In this document: positions 1 through 5,093 of the stretch, piece by piece
Layout of the letters: each line of letters opens with the position of its first letter
How positions within the stretch are numbered: position 1 is the first letter of the stretch
Assembly: GCA_026417675.1 (NCBI GenBank)
Contig: JAOACV010000069.1
Location: 1 to 8,433 of the forward strand
Origin: Verrucomicrobiia bacterium
Lineage (GTDB): Bacteria; Verrucomicrobiota; Verrucomicrobiia; CAIQCK01
Reading direction: 5' to 3'
DNA: 8,433 bases
Notes under the pieces: model-generated
What the model was told of the DNA's origin: nothing
Database searches by the model: none
The model's input: the letters and a program-made list of their open reading frames with translations, nothing else
Program-made: the position numbers and the translations under genes

Positions 1-879
1 CTCCGGGCCAAGCAGCAAGCCCGCTTCGATTTCCGAAATCGCCGCCTGCGATTCGGCGGCCTTCAGGGACGGAAACATCAACGCGAACGGCTTCTCTTCC
101 CGTTGCTTGGCCCGTCGCAGGCGGCGGACCGCTTCGTCGTTGCGGGCGTCCACCATGAGGTGGAACCCGCCCAAACCTTTCACCGCCACGACCGCGCCTC
201 GCCGGACGGCGTGGGCGGCCTGCACGAGCGCCTCGTCGCGCGTGACCAACACCCGGCCCTCGCGGTCCCACAACTCCAGTTGCGGGCCGCAGCGCGGGCA
301 GGCGTTCGGCTGCGCGTGGAACCGGCGGTCGCGCGGATCGTCGTATTCGGCGCGGCACGCCAGGCACATCGCAAACCGCTTCATCGTCGTGTTGGGCCGG
401 TCGTAGGGCAGCGCCTCGATGATGCTGAACCGCGGCCCGCAGTTGGTGCAGTTGGTGAATGGATAACGGTAACGGCGGTTCGTGGGATCGAGGATCTCCC
501 GCAAGCAATCCTGACAGGTCGCGATGTCCGGCAAAATCAAGGCCGTCTTCGCCCCCGCCGTCGCACTCTCCTGAATCTCAAACTTCGCGAACCCAACCGG
601 GTCGAGCCAAGACGATTCCAAGCTCTGAATGATGGCCCGCGGCGGTTTTTCGCGCGGCACGCGCAACAGAAAGCTCTGAAGCTCTCCGCGCCCGCCCTCG
701 GCCTCGATCACCACGCCCTGGGCGGTGTTGTTGACCCAGCCCGTCAGCCCCAGTTCCGTTGCCAGCCGATACACAAATGGGCGAAACCCGACGCCCTGCA
801 CCGCGCCGTGAATCGTCACGCGCAGGCGCTGGCGTCCGCCCATTGCAATCGTGGTTGGCGTCTGAAGCACTTCAGGCAT
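1..879 (-). CDS. hypF: HypF carbamoyltransferase, [NiFe]-hydrogenase maturation (N-terminal part, cut by window edge)
   Basis: HypF turns carbamoyl phosphate and ATP into a carbamoyl adenylate and passes the carbamoyl group to HypE, giving the cyanide ligands of the [NiFe] centre in the cytoplasm. The 293 visible residues show the family order. An acylphosphatase domain (about 18-105) has the VQGVGFRPF loop with Arg33 and WVNN at 48-51. Two zinc motifs of form CX2CX18CX2C follow (Cys122/125/144/147 and Cys172/175/194/197). Then comes the start of the YrdC-like domain (from about 228, with KGLGGFHL). The rest of YrdC and the Kae1-like catalytic domain lie beyond position 1; the full family length is about 750 residues. 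The start is uncertain: ATG at 879 is the first after an in-frame stop, ATG at 843 is equally plausible, and neither has a clear ribosome site. No other hyp or hydrogenase gene is in view. Identification is very secure. Confidence 0.95.
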   Translation of the reverse strand, partial: MPEVLQTPTTIAMGGRQRLRVTIHGAVQGVGFRPFVYRLATELGLTGWVNNTAQGVVIEAEGGRGELQSFLLRVPREKPPRAIIQSLESSWLDPVGFAKFEIQESATAGAKTALILPDIATCQDCLREILDPTNRRYRYPFTNCTNCGPRFSIIEALPYDRPNTTMKRFAMCLACRAEYDDPRDRRFHAQPNACPRCGPQLELWDREGRVLVTRDEALVQAAHAVRRGAVVAVKGLGGFHLMVDARNDEAVRRLRRAKQREEKPFALMFPSLKAAESQAAISEIEAGLLLGPE

Positions 880-1165
880 CCGTCGGTTCCAGTTTGGTTC
901 GGCTCTTCAATCGTCGAGACTTTCCAACGAATCACAGCGTAGGTTCCACCGTCAACCCTCGCAACACCGAGCTTGTTTTAGTTTTCGCCGATTTTGCCGG
1001 AGAAAATTGCTCCGGTGTCGTGAAGGATCATAGTGGAGCAGGAAAGGACTCTCGGCGAACCCAACCGTCTGCAGCGAATACTACGCTTGGGTCGGCGCGA
1101 ACGCCGCCATTGACCTGGGCGCGGCGTTGCGGGTAAAGGTTACGCCACGAGAATCCAGCTTGCCC
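880..1165. promoter_or_regulatory. Divergent intergenic region between hypF and the cupin operon
   Basis: This 286-bp spacer separates two genes that start in opposite directions, so it should hold both promoters. On the plus strand TTGACC at 1110-1115 lies 18 bases before TAAAGG at 1134-1139, a weak sigma70-type candidate about 26 bases ahead of the cupin ATG. On the minus strand TTGACG at 955-950 is a possible -35 for hypF without a convincing -10. Three inverted repeats are visible: a 6-bp stem at 997-1002/1010-1015 with a 7-base loop, a 6-bp arm pair at 1059-1064/1087-1092, and a 7-bp pair at 1100-1106/1122-1128 that overlaps the candidate promoter. Any of these could be operators, but none matches a regulator site I know. 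The promoter calls are inference. Confidence 0.3.
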
Positions 1166-1618
1166 ATGATCATTTCTGACCTGTCCAGAATCGAAGGCCG
1201 ACGTTATCCCGCGCGACGGCGCACTCAAAACCTCGTCGGCGGCGCGGCGCCGATTCAGTGCCAGAACTTCTGCATCGGCCACGTGACCCTCGACCCCCAA
1301 GGCGGCCAAGTGCCGTGGCACAACCAGGAACAAGAGGAGGTCTACATCGTCCTCGAAGGCACCGGCGAAATCTGCCTCGGCGAGGAACGTCAGGTCTTGA
1401 CGGGCGGCCAGGCCGTCTATATCCCGCCGCGGGTGTTTCACCAAATGACCAACATCGGCGACACGCCGCTGCGAATGCTCTATTGCTACGGTCCCGCCGG
1501 CGACGTGGCCCATTGGCGCCAGGAACTCGACGGCACCCTCCCGAAAGCCGGCGTCGAAGCGCCGCCCCTGCCGCCCGGCGCCTGGCCCCAATGCACCAAG
1601 AAACCCGGCGAAGCCTGA
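1166..1618 (+). CDS. Small single-domain cupin protein (sugar-type cupin_2)
   Basis: This is a 150-residue cytoplasmic cupin, a single beta-barrel that usually binds a divalent metal. Motif 1 (about 47-65) ends in EEVYIVLEG and follows the pattern G-x5-H-x-H-x3-E-x6-G, except that the second His is Gln54 (His52, Gln54, Glu58, Gly65). Motif 2 (81-96) has GGQAVYIPP followed by His92 and Asn96, with Arg where the family often has Gly. The C-terminus is rich in Pro and ends in a GAWPQC stretch. I start at ATG 1166 because the residues before it, read from a TTG at 1127, look non-coding. No strong ribosome site is visible. The stop is 62 bases before the next gene on the same strand, so the two are probably co-transcribed. 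Cupins of this type often accompany sugar isomerases or oxidoreductases. The substrate is unknown, and enzyme versus sensor cannot be decided. Confidence 0.88.
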   Translation: MIISDLSRIEGRRYPARRRTQNLVGGAAPIQCQNFCIGHVTLDPQGGQVPWHNQEQEEVYIVLEGTGEICLGEERQVLTGGQAVYIPPRVFHQMTNIGDTPLRMLYCYGPAGDVAHWRQELDGTLPKAGVEAPPLPPGAWPQCTKKPGEA

Positions 1619-1621
1619 TTT

Positions 1622-1677
1622 CTCACGCATCACGAGTTACGAATCACAAGTTACGAATTACGAGTTACGAATCACCC
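1622..1677 (+). repeat. Array of eight degenerate seven-base repeats (consensus RTYACGA)
   Basis: Immediately after the cupin stop codon the sequence falls into eight successive seven-base units that fit RTYACGA with one to three changes each. The middle part also reads as three copies of a 14-base unit (1629-1642, 1643-1656, 1657-1670). The array begins three bases after the cupin stop codon and ends three bases before the ATG of the next gene. It therefore fills nearly the whole 62-bp spacer and occupies the place where a ribosome site would be. It is AT-richer than its surroundings. It is not a CRISPR array because there are no spacers. Confidence 0.85.
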
Positions 1678-1680
1678 CTC

Positions 1681-2832
1681 ATGAAAACCCACCGAGTCGG
1701 CATCATCATGAACGGCGTCACGGGCCGGATGGGCACCAACCAGCATTACATCCGCTCCATCCTCGCCATCATCAACCAAGGCGGCGTCAAAATCAGTGAC
1801 GGCGAAGTCATCATGCCCGACCCGATCCTCGTCGGCCGCAACGAGGCCAAGCTCCAGAAACTCGCCGCGATGGGCGGCAAGGTCCGGTTCACCACCGACC
1901 TCGACGCCGCGCTGGCCAACCGCGAGGATGTCATCTACTTCGACGCGCAGACCACCGGCCGGCGCGTCCCAGCCGTCAAGAAAGCCATCGCCGCCGGCAA
2001 ACACGTTTATTGCGAGAAACCGACCGCCACATCCACCAAGGACGCCTATGAGCTCTATCGCATCGCCAAGAAAGCCGGCGTCAAACACGGCGTCGTGCAG
2101 GACAAACTTTGGCTGCCCGGCCTGTTGAAGCTCAAAACGCTCATTGATGACGGTTTCTTCGGCGAGATCATCTCCGTTCGCGGCGAGTTCGGCTACTGGG
2201 TCTTCGAAGGCGATGTGGTGCCGGCGCAGCGTCCGTCGTGGAACTACCGCAAGGAGGACGACGGTGGCATCATCATGGATATGCTCTGCCACTGGCGCTA
2301 CGTCCTGGACAACCTCTTCGGCAAGGTCAAGGCCGTCTCCTGCCTCGGTGCAACCCATATCAAGAAACGCTGGGACGAGAACGGCCGTCCATACCCATGC
2401 ACCGCCGACGATTCCGCCTACGCCACCTTCGAGCTGCACAACGGCATCATTGCCCAATTCAACTCCTCCTGGTGCGTCCGTGTCCGCCGGGATGATCTGC
2501 TGACGCTCCAGGTGGACGGCACCCAGGGCACCGCCGTCGCCGGCCTGCGCGAATGCTGGGTCCAGCACGCGAGCGCCACGCCGCGCCCGGTCTGGAACCC
2601 TGATATCGAAAGCCCGATCAACTTCTACGACAACTGGACCCGCGTGCCCACCTACCAGCCGTTTGAGAACGCCTTCAAGGCCGAGTGGGAATTGTTTCTA
2701 CGCCACGTCGTTTGCAATGAACCGTTTCGGTGGAACCTGCTGGAAGGCGCCAAAGGCGTCCAGTTGGCCGAAGCCGGTCTCGAATCCTGGGCCAAACGCC
2801 GCTGGGTCACGCTGCCGGAGCTGAAACCGTGA
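1681..2832 (+). CDS. Gfo/Idh/MocA family oxidoreductase, cytoplasmic
   Basis: This is a 383-residue NAD(P)-dependent oxidoreductase of the glucose-fructose oxidoreductase / inositol dehydrogenase family, acting on a sugar, polyol or derivative not identifiable from sequence. The N-terminal Rossmann domain (about 4-125) opens with a beta strand and a GVTGRMG turn at 12-18, and contains GKHVYCEKP, whose Lys113 is the family's catalytic-site lysine. The C-terminal alpha/beta domain (about 135-370) has IIMDMLCHW at 197-205, with Asp200 and His204 in the substrate-site positions. No signal peptide is present, so it is cytoplasmic. Length is normal for the family. The frame stays open upstream to 1258 but that stretch is the cupin gene read out of frame, so ATG 1681 is the start. 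No Shine-Dalgarno sequence precedes it. It is the second gene after the cupin, suggesting a shared sugar or polyol substrate (inference). Confidence 0.93.
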   Translation: MKTHRVGIIMNGVTGRMGTNQHYIRSILAIINQGGVKISDGEVIMPDPILVGRNEAKLQKLAAMGGKVRFTTDLDAALANREDVIYFDAQTTGRRVPAVKKAIAAGKHVYCEKPTATSTKDAYELYRIAKKAGVKHGVVQDKLWLPGLLKLKTLIDDGFFGEIISVRGEFGYWVFEGDVVPAQRPSWNYRKEDDGGIIMDMLCHWRYVLDNLFGKVKAVSCLGATHIKKRWDENGRPYPCTADDSAYATFELHNGIIAQFNSSWCVRVRRDDLLTLQVDGTQGTAVAGLRECWVQHASATPRPVWNPDIESPINFYDNWTRVPTYQPFENAFKAEWELFLRHVVCNEPFRWNLLEGAKGVQLAEAGLESWAKRRWVTLPELKP

Positions 2833-2856
2833 GATGAGATCATTCAGCTTCTCATC
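2833..2856 (+). terminator. Hairpin just after the oxidoreductase stop codon, possible weak terminator
   Basis: A perfect 7-bp stem (2833-2839 with 2850-2856) and a 10-base loop start directly after the TGA. There is no run of T after it, so intrinsic termination is doubtful; it may instead protect the mRNA 3' end. Confidence 0.25.
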
Positions 2857-2883
2857 GGGAGTCGCCCGCGACACGCTTTCGGT

Positions 2884-2955
2884 GGTGGATCGCGTTTCCC
2901 GAACGCGATGCTGATTTCTGTCGGAGGCGAGCGCGTTCGGAGAACGCGCTCCACC
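2884..2955. repeat. REP/BIME-like element: two inverted copies of a hairpin-forming unit
   Basis: The 72 bp consist of a unit of about 24 bases (2884-2907) and its inverted copy (2932-2955). I count 21 of 24 positions identical after reverse-complementing the second copy. Each unit also folds on itself: 2889-2896 pairs with 2902-2909 (8 bp, 5-base loop), and 2929-2938 pairs with 2942-2951 (10 bp, 3-base loop). This inverted-pair layout is that of bacterial interspersed mosaic elements built from REP sequences. Such elements lie between genes, as here, and are moved by REP-associated transposases (RAYTs), none of which is in this window. Membership of a dispersed family is inference from a single example. 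Confidence 0.55.
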
Positions 2956-2977
2956 TTTCGCTCGCTCCGGGCTTTTT
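2922..2977 (+). terminator. Possible Rho-independent terminator downstream of the cupin/oxidoreductase operon
   Basis: The arm 2922-2933 can pair with 2959-2969 (11 bp with one bulged G), and a run of five T follows at 2973-2977. The loop is long (25 bases) and the arm competes with the tighter hairpin at 2929-2951 of the REP-like element, so this fold is uncertain. Confidence 0.3.
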
Positions 2978-3030
2978 GCAGGCAGCCAAGCGTTGTTCAT
3001 GCTAAGCTGGACCGTGTCAGGAAAACCATA

Positions 3031-3035
3031 AGGAG
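3031..3035 (+). promoter_or_regulatory. Ribosome binding site AGGAG of the thioredoxin-like gene
   Basis: AGGAG stands seven bases before the ATG at 3043, the strongest Shine-Dalgarno match in the window. It fixes that start over the out-of-frame ATG at 3038 and over upstream in-frame codons. Confidence 0.85.
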
Positions 3036-3042
3036 ACATGCG

Positions 3043-3474
3043 ATGAAAAAGTTGCTCAGCATCATCAGCACGCTGGCGGTGTTTGCGGTCGCCGTGACGT
3101 GGGCCAAAGGGCCGGAGGCGGTGACGGACCTGAAGGCGGCGCTGGAGAAGGCGAAGAAGGAGGGCAAAATGCTGTTCGTGCAGTTCGGCCGGGAGAAGTG
3201 TGGGAACTGCCAGGCGTTGAAGGGCATGATCCGCGCTGGCGAGGTCAAGCTGCCGGAGCAGAGCTTTGTCTATGCGGACGTGAACTGCGACGACAAGGCC
3301 ACCTCGCAACTGTTCCGCAGCAAGTTCAAGGTCGAGGGTCGCACCCTGCCGTTCGTGGTGGTCGCCGATGCCGATGGCAACCAGCTCGCCGCGCGCTCCG
3401 GCTACGGCGACGCCGAGCAGTTCAAGCGGCTGATCAAGGACGCGCAGAAGAAGGCAAAGACGACGCAGAAGTAA
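3043..3474 (+). CDS. Secreted thioredoxin-like protein with a CGNC active site
   Basis: The 143-residue product begins with a classic Sec signal peptide: KK at 2-3, a hydrophobic stretch 4-19, and likely cleavage near Ala21. It should therefore work outside the cytoplasmic membrane. The mature part is a thioredoxin fold: strand LFVQFGRE at 44-51, the redox motif Cys53-Gly-Asn-Cys56 at the head of a helix, strand FVYADVNCDD at 75-84, and the cis-proline loop LPFVVV at 102-107 (Pro103). The last 20 residues are rich in Lys. The size and the DUF255/thioredoxin_7-like pattern fit a periplasmic thiol-disulfide reductase or isomerase. The partner is unknown, and no DsbD/CcdA-type electron donor is nearby. 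An excellent AGGAG decides the start. The gene stands alone, 210 bases after the oxidoreductase and convergent with the kinase gene. Confidence 0.9.
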   Translation: MKKLLSIISTLAVFAVAVTWAKGPEAVTDLKAALEKAKKEGKMLFVQFGREKCGNCQALKGMIRAGEVKLPEQSFVYADVNCDDKATSQLFRSKFKVEGRTLPFVVVADADGNQLAARSGYGDAEQFKRLIKDAQKKAKTTQK

Positions 3475-3485
3475 AGGAAGCAAAA

Positions 3486-3538
3486 GCTCCAAACTCCAAA
3501 CGCCAAGCACCAAAGAAACTTCGAGTCCCAAGTGCCAA
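3486..3538 (+). repeat. Seven-base repeat element with 11-base core, copy 1
   Basis: Starting 11 bases after the thioredoxin stop, four seven-base units fitting NNNCCAA are followed by the 11-base core AGAAACTTCGA and two more such units, 53 bases in total. A second copy with the same 4 + core + 2 plan lies at 3757-3809 on the other strand. The two agree at 35 of 53 positions, and at 9 of 11 in the core. Both read in the sense direction of the gene they follow. Confidence 0.75.
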
Positions 3539-3575
3539 GAGGCGGTAGTTGCCTGCCCGCATGTTACACGCCGTT

Positions 3576-3706
3576 CGTAGCCGCCGACACAAGGAGGCGG
3601 ACTGATTTGGATAGCCCTTGCAGCGAGCATGAAAAGTGGCAACGGCCCGACCGTGCTCATCGCCATGACTTTCCATTTGCTACGCCCCCTTGCGGTGGCG
3701 GCTACG
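3576..3706. mobile_element. 131-bp unit bounded by 24-bp imperfect terminal inverted repeats (MITE-like)
   Basis: Positions 3576-3599 and the reverse complement of 3683-3706 match at 20 of 24 bases, including ten in a row at the outer ends. GTT stands directly outside each end (3573-3575 and 3707-3709), which could be a 3-bp target duplication but is short enough to be chance. No transposase is encoded. The size, the terminal repeats and the position between two convergent genes suggest a non-autonomous element or a large REP-type repeat. Only one copy is visible, so mobility is inference. Confidence 0.4.
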
Positions 3707-3710
3707 GTTT

Positions 3711-3741
3711 GGTTGCGGCTCCGCCGCGCTGAGAAACAACC
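3711..3741 (-). terminator. Structured region just past the acetate kinase stop codon
   Basis: On the minus strand, three bases after the TAA, an outer 5-bp stem (3737-3741 with 3711-3715) encloses a GC-rich hairpin with a 3-base loop (3723-3727 with 3715-3719; the two stems share position 3715). No T run follows. It may mark the 3' end of the kinase mRNA, but intrinsic termination is not shown. Confidence 0.25.
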
Positions 3742-3744
3742 GGG

Positions 3745-4989
3745 TTAGAAACGCGCTTGGGGGTTGGTTCTCGGAGCTTCTTTGGAATATGGAACTTGGG
3801 ATTGGGAGTTTTCGGCCGCGGCGATCCGCTTCGTCTCCTGCGCAATCACCAGGTCTTCGCGCGTGCGGATGAGCAAAATCCTCACGGGCGAGTTCGCCGT
3901 CGCGAGGCCGGCGTCGGGTTTGCACGTGGCGTTGCGCTCGGCGTCGAGATGCGCGCCCAGGCATTCAAGGCCGTCGCACACCGCAGCGCGCAGGCCGGGG
4001 GAAATCTCGCTCATGCCGCCGCTGAAGATTAGCGCGTCCAGCCCGCCCAACGTCACCGTCAGCGACCCAACGGCGGAGCGCACGCGGTCGGCAAACATGT
4101 CGAACGCGAGCCGCGCGCGCTCGTTGCCCTGCCGGGCGGCCGCCTCGACCTGTGAGAGACTCGGCGACACGCCGGAGACGCCCAGCAGGCCCGAACGGTT
4201 GGTCAGCGCGTCGCTGATTTCATCCAGCGTCAGGCCGCAGCGGCGCTGCATGTGAATCAACAGGCCGGGATCCATGGAGCCGCAGCGGGTTGTCATCATC
4301 AGACCTTCCAGCGTCGAGAACCCGAGTGTCGTCGCCACCGCGCGACCGCCGCGCGCGGCCGCAGCCGAACAGCCGCCGCCGAGATGACAGACGACGACGC
4401 GGCGTTTGTCCGCGTCGCCGCCGAGAAGTTCCGCCGAGCGGCGCACGCAGTAGTCAATGCTGATGCCGTGGAAACCGAAGCGGCGCACGCCCCATTTCTC
4501 ATACCACTCATACGGCACCGGATAGATGAACGCCCTCGGCGGCAGTTCGGCAAAGAACGCCGTGTCGAATACGGCCACCTGCGGCGCGTGCGGCAGTGCC
4601 GTCGTCGCGCCCTCAATGGCCGCCAGCGCCGGCGGGTTGTGCAACGGAGCCAGCTCGCCGTAGCGCGCGATGATGCCCCGCACGCGGTTGTCTATCAGCA
4701 CGCTCCGGTTGATCTCCACGCCGCCATAGACCACGCGATGGCCGACAGCGGTGATCGGGCCGCGGTCGGAGGCGAACTGGATCGCGCGGGCTGCTGCCGC
4801 GCGGTGGTCGGGCACATCGTCTTGCCGGCGGACCTCCTCTCTGCCGTCGGCGCGCAAGGTCAGTTCCGCGTGTTCGCGTCCGCCGCCGATCCAGTCCATG
4901 GAACCGGACATAACGCATTCGCGCGCCGCCGCGTCGAACAGCGCGAACTTCAAACTCGTCGAGCCGGCGTTGATGACCAGGATGCTCAT
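3745..4989 (-). CDS. ackA: Acetate kinase family protein (acetate/propionate kinase) with changed nucleotide-site residues
   Basis: Family members interconvert acetate + ATP and acetyl phosphate + ADP in the cytoplasm. The 414 residues carry the ASKHA-fold motifs: NAGSTSLKF (7-15), HRVVYGG (84-90), APLHNPP (114-120), FDTAF (141-145), FGFHG (171-175), LEGLMMTTR (227-235). Residues known as catalytic in the Methanosarcina thermophila enzyme (Asn7, Arg91, His123, Asp148, His180, Arg241, Glu384) line up with Asn7, Arg85, His117, Asp142, His174, Arg235, Glu378. Three phosphate/nucleotide motifs differ from the usual form: HLGGG for HLGNG (202-206), TTR for GTR, and GGMSEIS for GIGENS (324-330). 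The last 20 or so residues are a translated seven-base repeat, beyond the natural domain end near 392. ATG 4989 is chosen because the strand NAGS normally begins five to eight residues in. No phosphotransacetylase or phosphoketolase gene is in view. Confidence 0.9.
   Translation of the reverse strand: MSILVINAGSTSLKFALFDAAARECVMSGSMDWIGGGREHAELTLRADGREEVRRQDDVPDHRAAAARAIQFASDRGPITAVGHRVVYGGVEINRSVLIDNRVRGIIARYGELAPLHNPPALAAIEGATTALPHAPQVAVFDTAFFAELPPRAFIYPVPYEWYEKWGVRRFGFHGISIDYCVRRSAELLGGDADKRRVVVCHLGGGCSAAAARGGRAVATTLGFSTLEGLMMTTRCGSMDPGLLIHMQRRCGLTLDEISDALTNRSGLLGVSGVSPSLSQVEAAARQGNERARLAFDMFADRVRSAVGSLTVTLGGLDALIFSGGMSEISPGLRAAVCDGLECLGAHLDAERNATCKPDAGLATANSPVRILLIRTREDLVIAQETKRIAAAENSQSQVPYSKEAPRTNPQARF
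3757..3809 (-). repeat. Seven-base repeat element with 11-base core, copy 2, inside the 3' end of the kinase gene
   Basis: Read on the minus strand, four seven-base units of the CCAA type are followed by the core AGAAGCTCCGA and two further units. This is the same plan as copy 1 at 3486-3538. Here the element lies in frame inside the acetate kinase reading frame and encodes its Ser/Pro/Gln/Asn-rich tail; the stop codon follows nine bases after it. Confidence 0.75.
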
Positions 4990-5093
4990 ACCCCAAATGG
5001 GTAAACCAGTGAGCGCGGGCCGACAACTCCAAATCGCGTTGGCGCTTGCGCTCTCCGCTCGACTCAGTCCGCGCCCCATGTTAGGTGTTCATC
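4990..5093. promoter_or_regulatory. Divergent spacer between acetate kinase and DJ-1 genes
   Basis: These 104 bases separate two genes transcribed away from each other and must hold at least one promoter. I see no convincing -35/-10 pair and no clear operator. Apart from the DJ-1 ribosome site at its right end I can name nothing in it. Confidence 0.3.
5083..5087 (+). promoter_or_regulatory. Ribosome binding site AGGTG of the DJ-1 family gene
   Basis: AGGTG lies six bases before ATG 5094 and supports that start over the GTG at 5085, which overlaps the site itself. Confidence 0.6.

Noticed and set aside
103..942. Long open frame on the plus strand opposite hypF (279 codons)
   Set aside because: It is antisense to a clear HypF with all zinc and acylphosphatase motifs, and its own translation shows no family features.
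1028..1633. Minus-strand open frame of 201 codons opposite the cupin
   Set aside because: The plus strand encodes an unmistakable cupin; the antisense frame is a by-product of high GC content.
1622..1677. CRISPR-like array
   Set aside because: Units are seven bases with no unique spacers and no cas genes; this is a short tandem repeat.
1258..1680. N-terminal extension of the first Gfo/Idh oxidoreductase back to 1258
   Set aside because: The extension is the cupin gene and the heptamer array read in another frame. The Rossmann strand begins right after ATG 1681, as expected for the family.
1672..2568. Minus-strand open frame of 298 codons opposite the first oxidoreductase
   Set aside because: Antisense shadow: the plus strand carries the EKP and dinucleotide motifs, and the antisense protein is Asp/Val/Gly-rich without motifs.
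1166..2832. Complete sugar-catabolism operon
   Set aside because: Only two genes are present, with no kinase, isomerase or transporter, so no pathway can be named.
2698..3666. Minus-strand open frame of 322 codons running through the thioredoxin gene, the REP-like element and part of the MITE-like unit
   Set aside because: It crosses non-coding repeats and is antisense to a gene with a strong ribosome site, signal peptide and CGNC motif. Its Leu/Arg-rich translation looks like antisense of a Lys/Glu-rich protein.
4252..5004. Plus-strand open frame of 250 codons opposite acetate kinase
   Set aside because: The opposite strand has the complete acetate kinase catalytic set; this frame is Ala/Arg/His-rich antisense.
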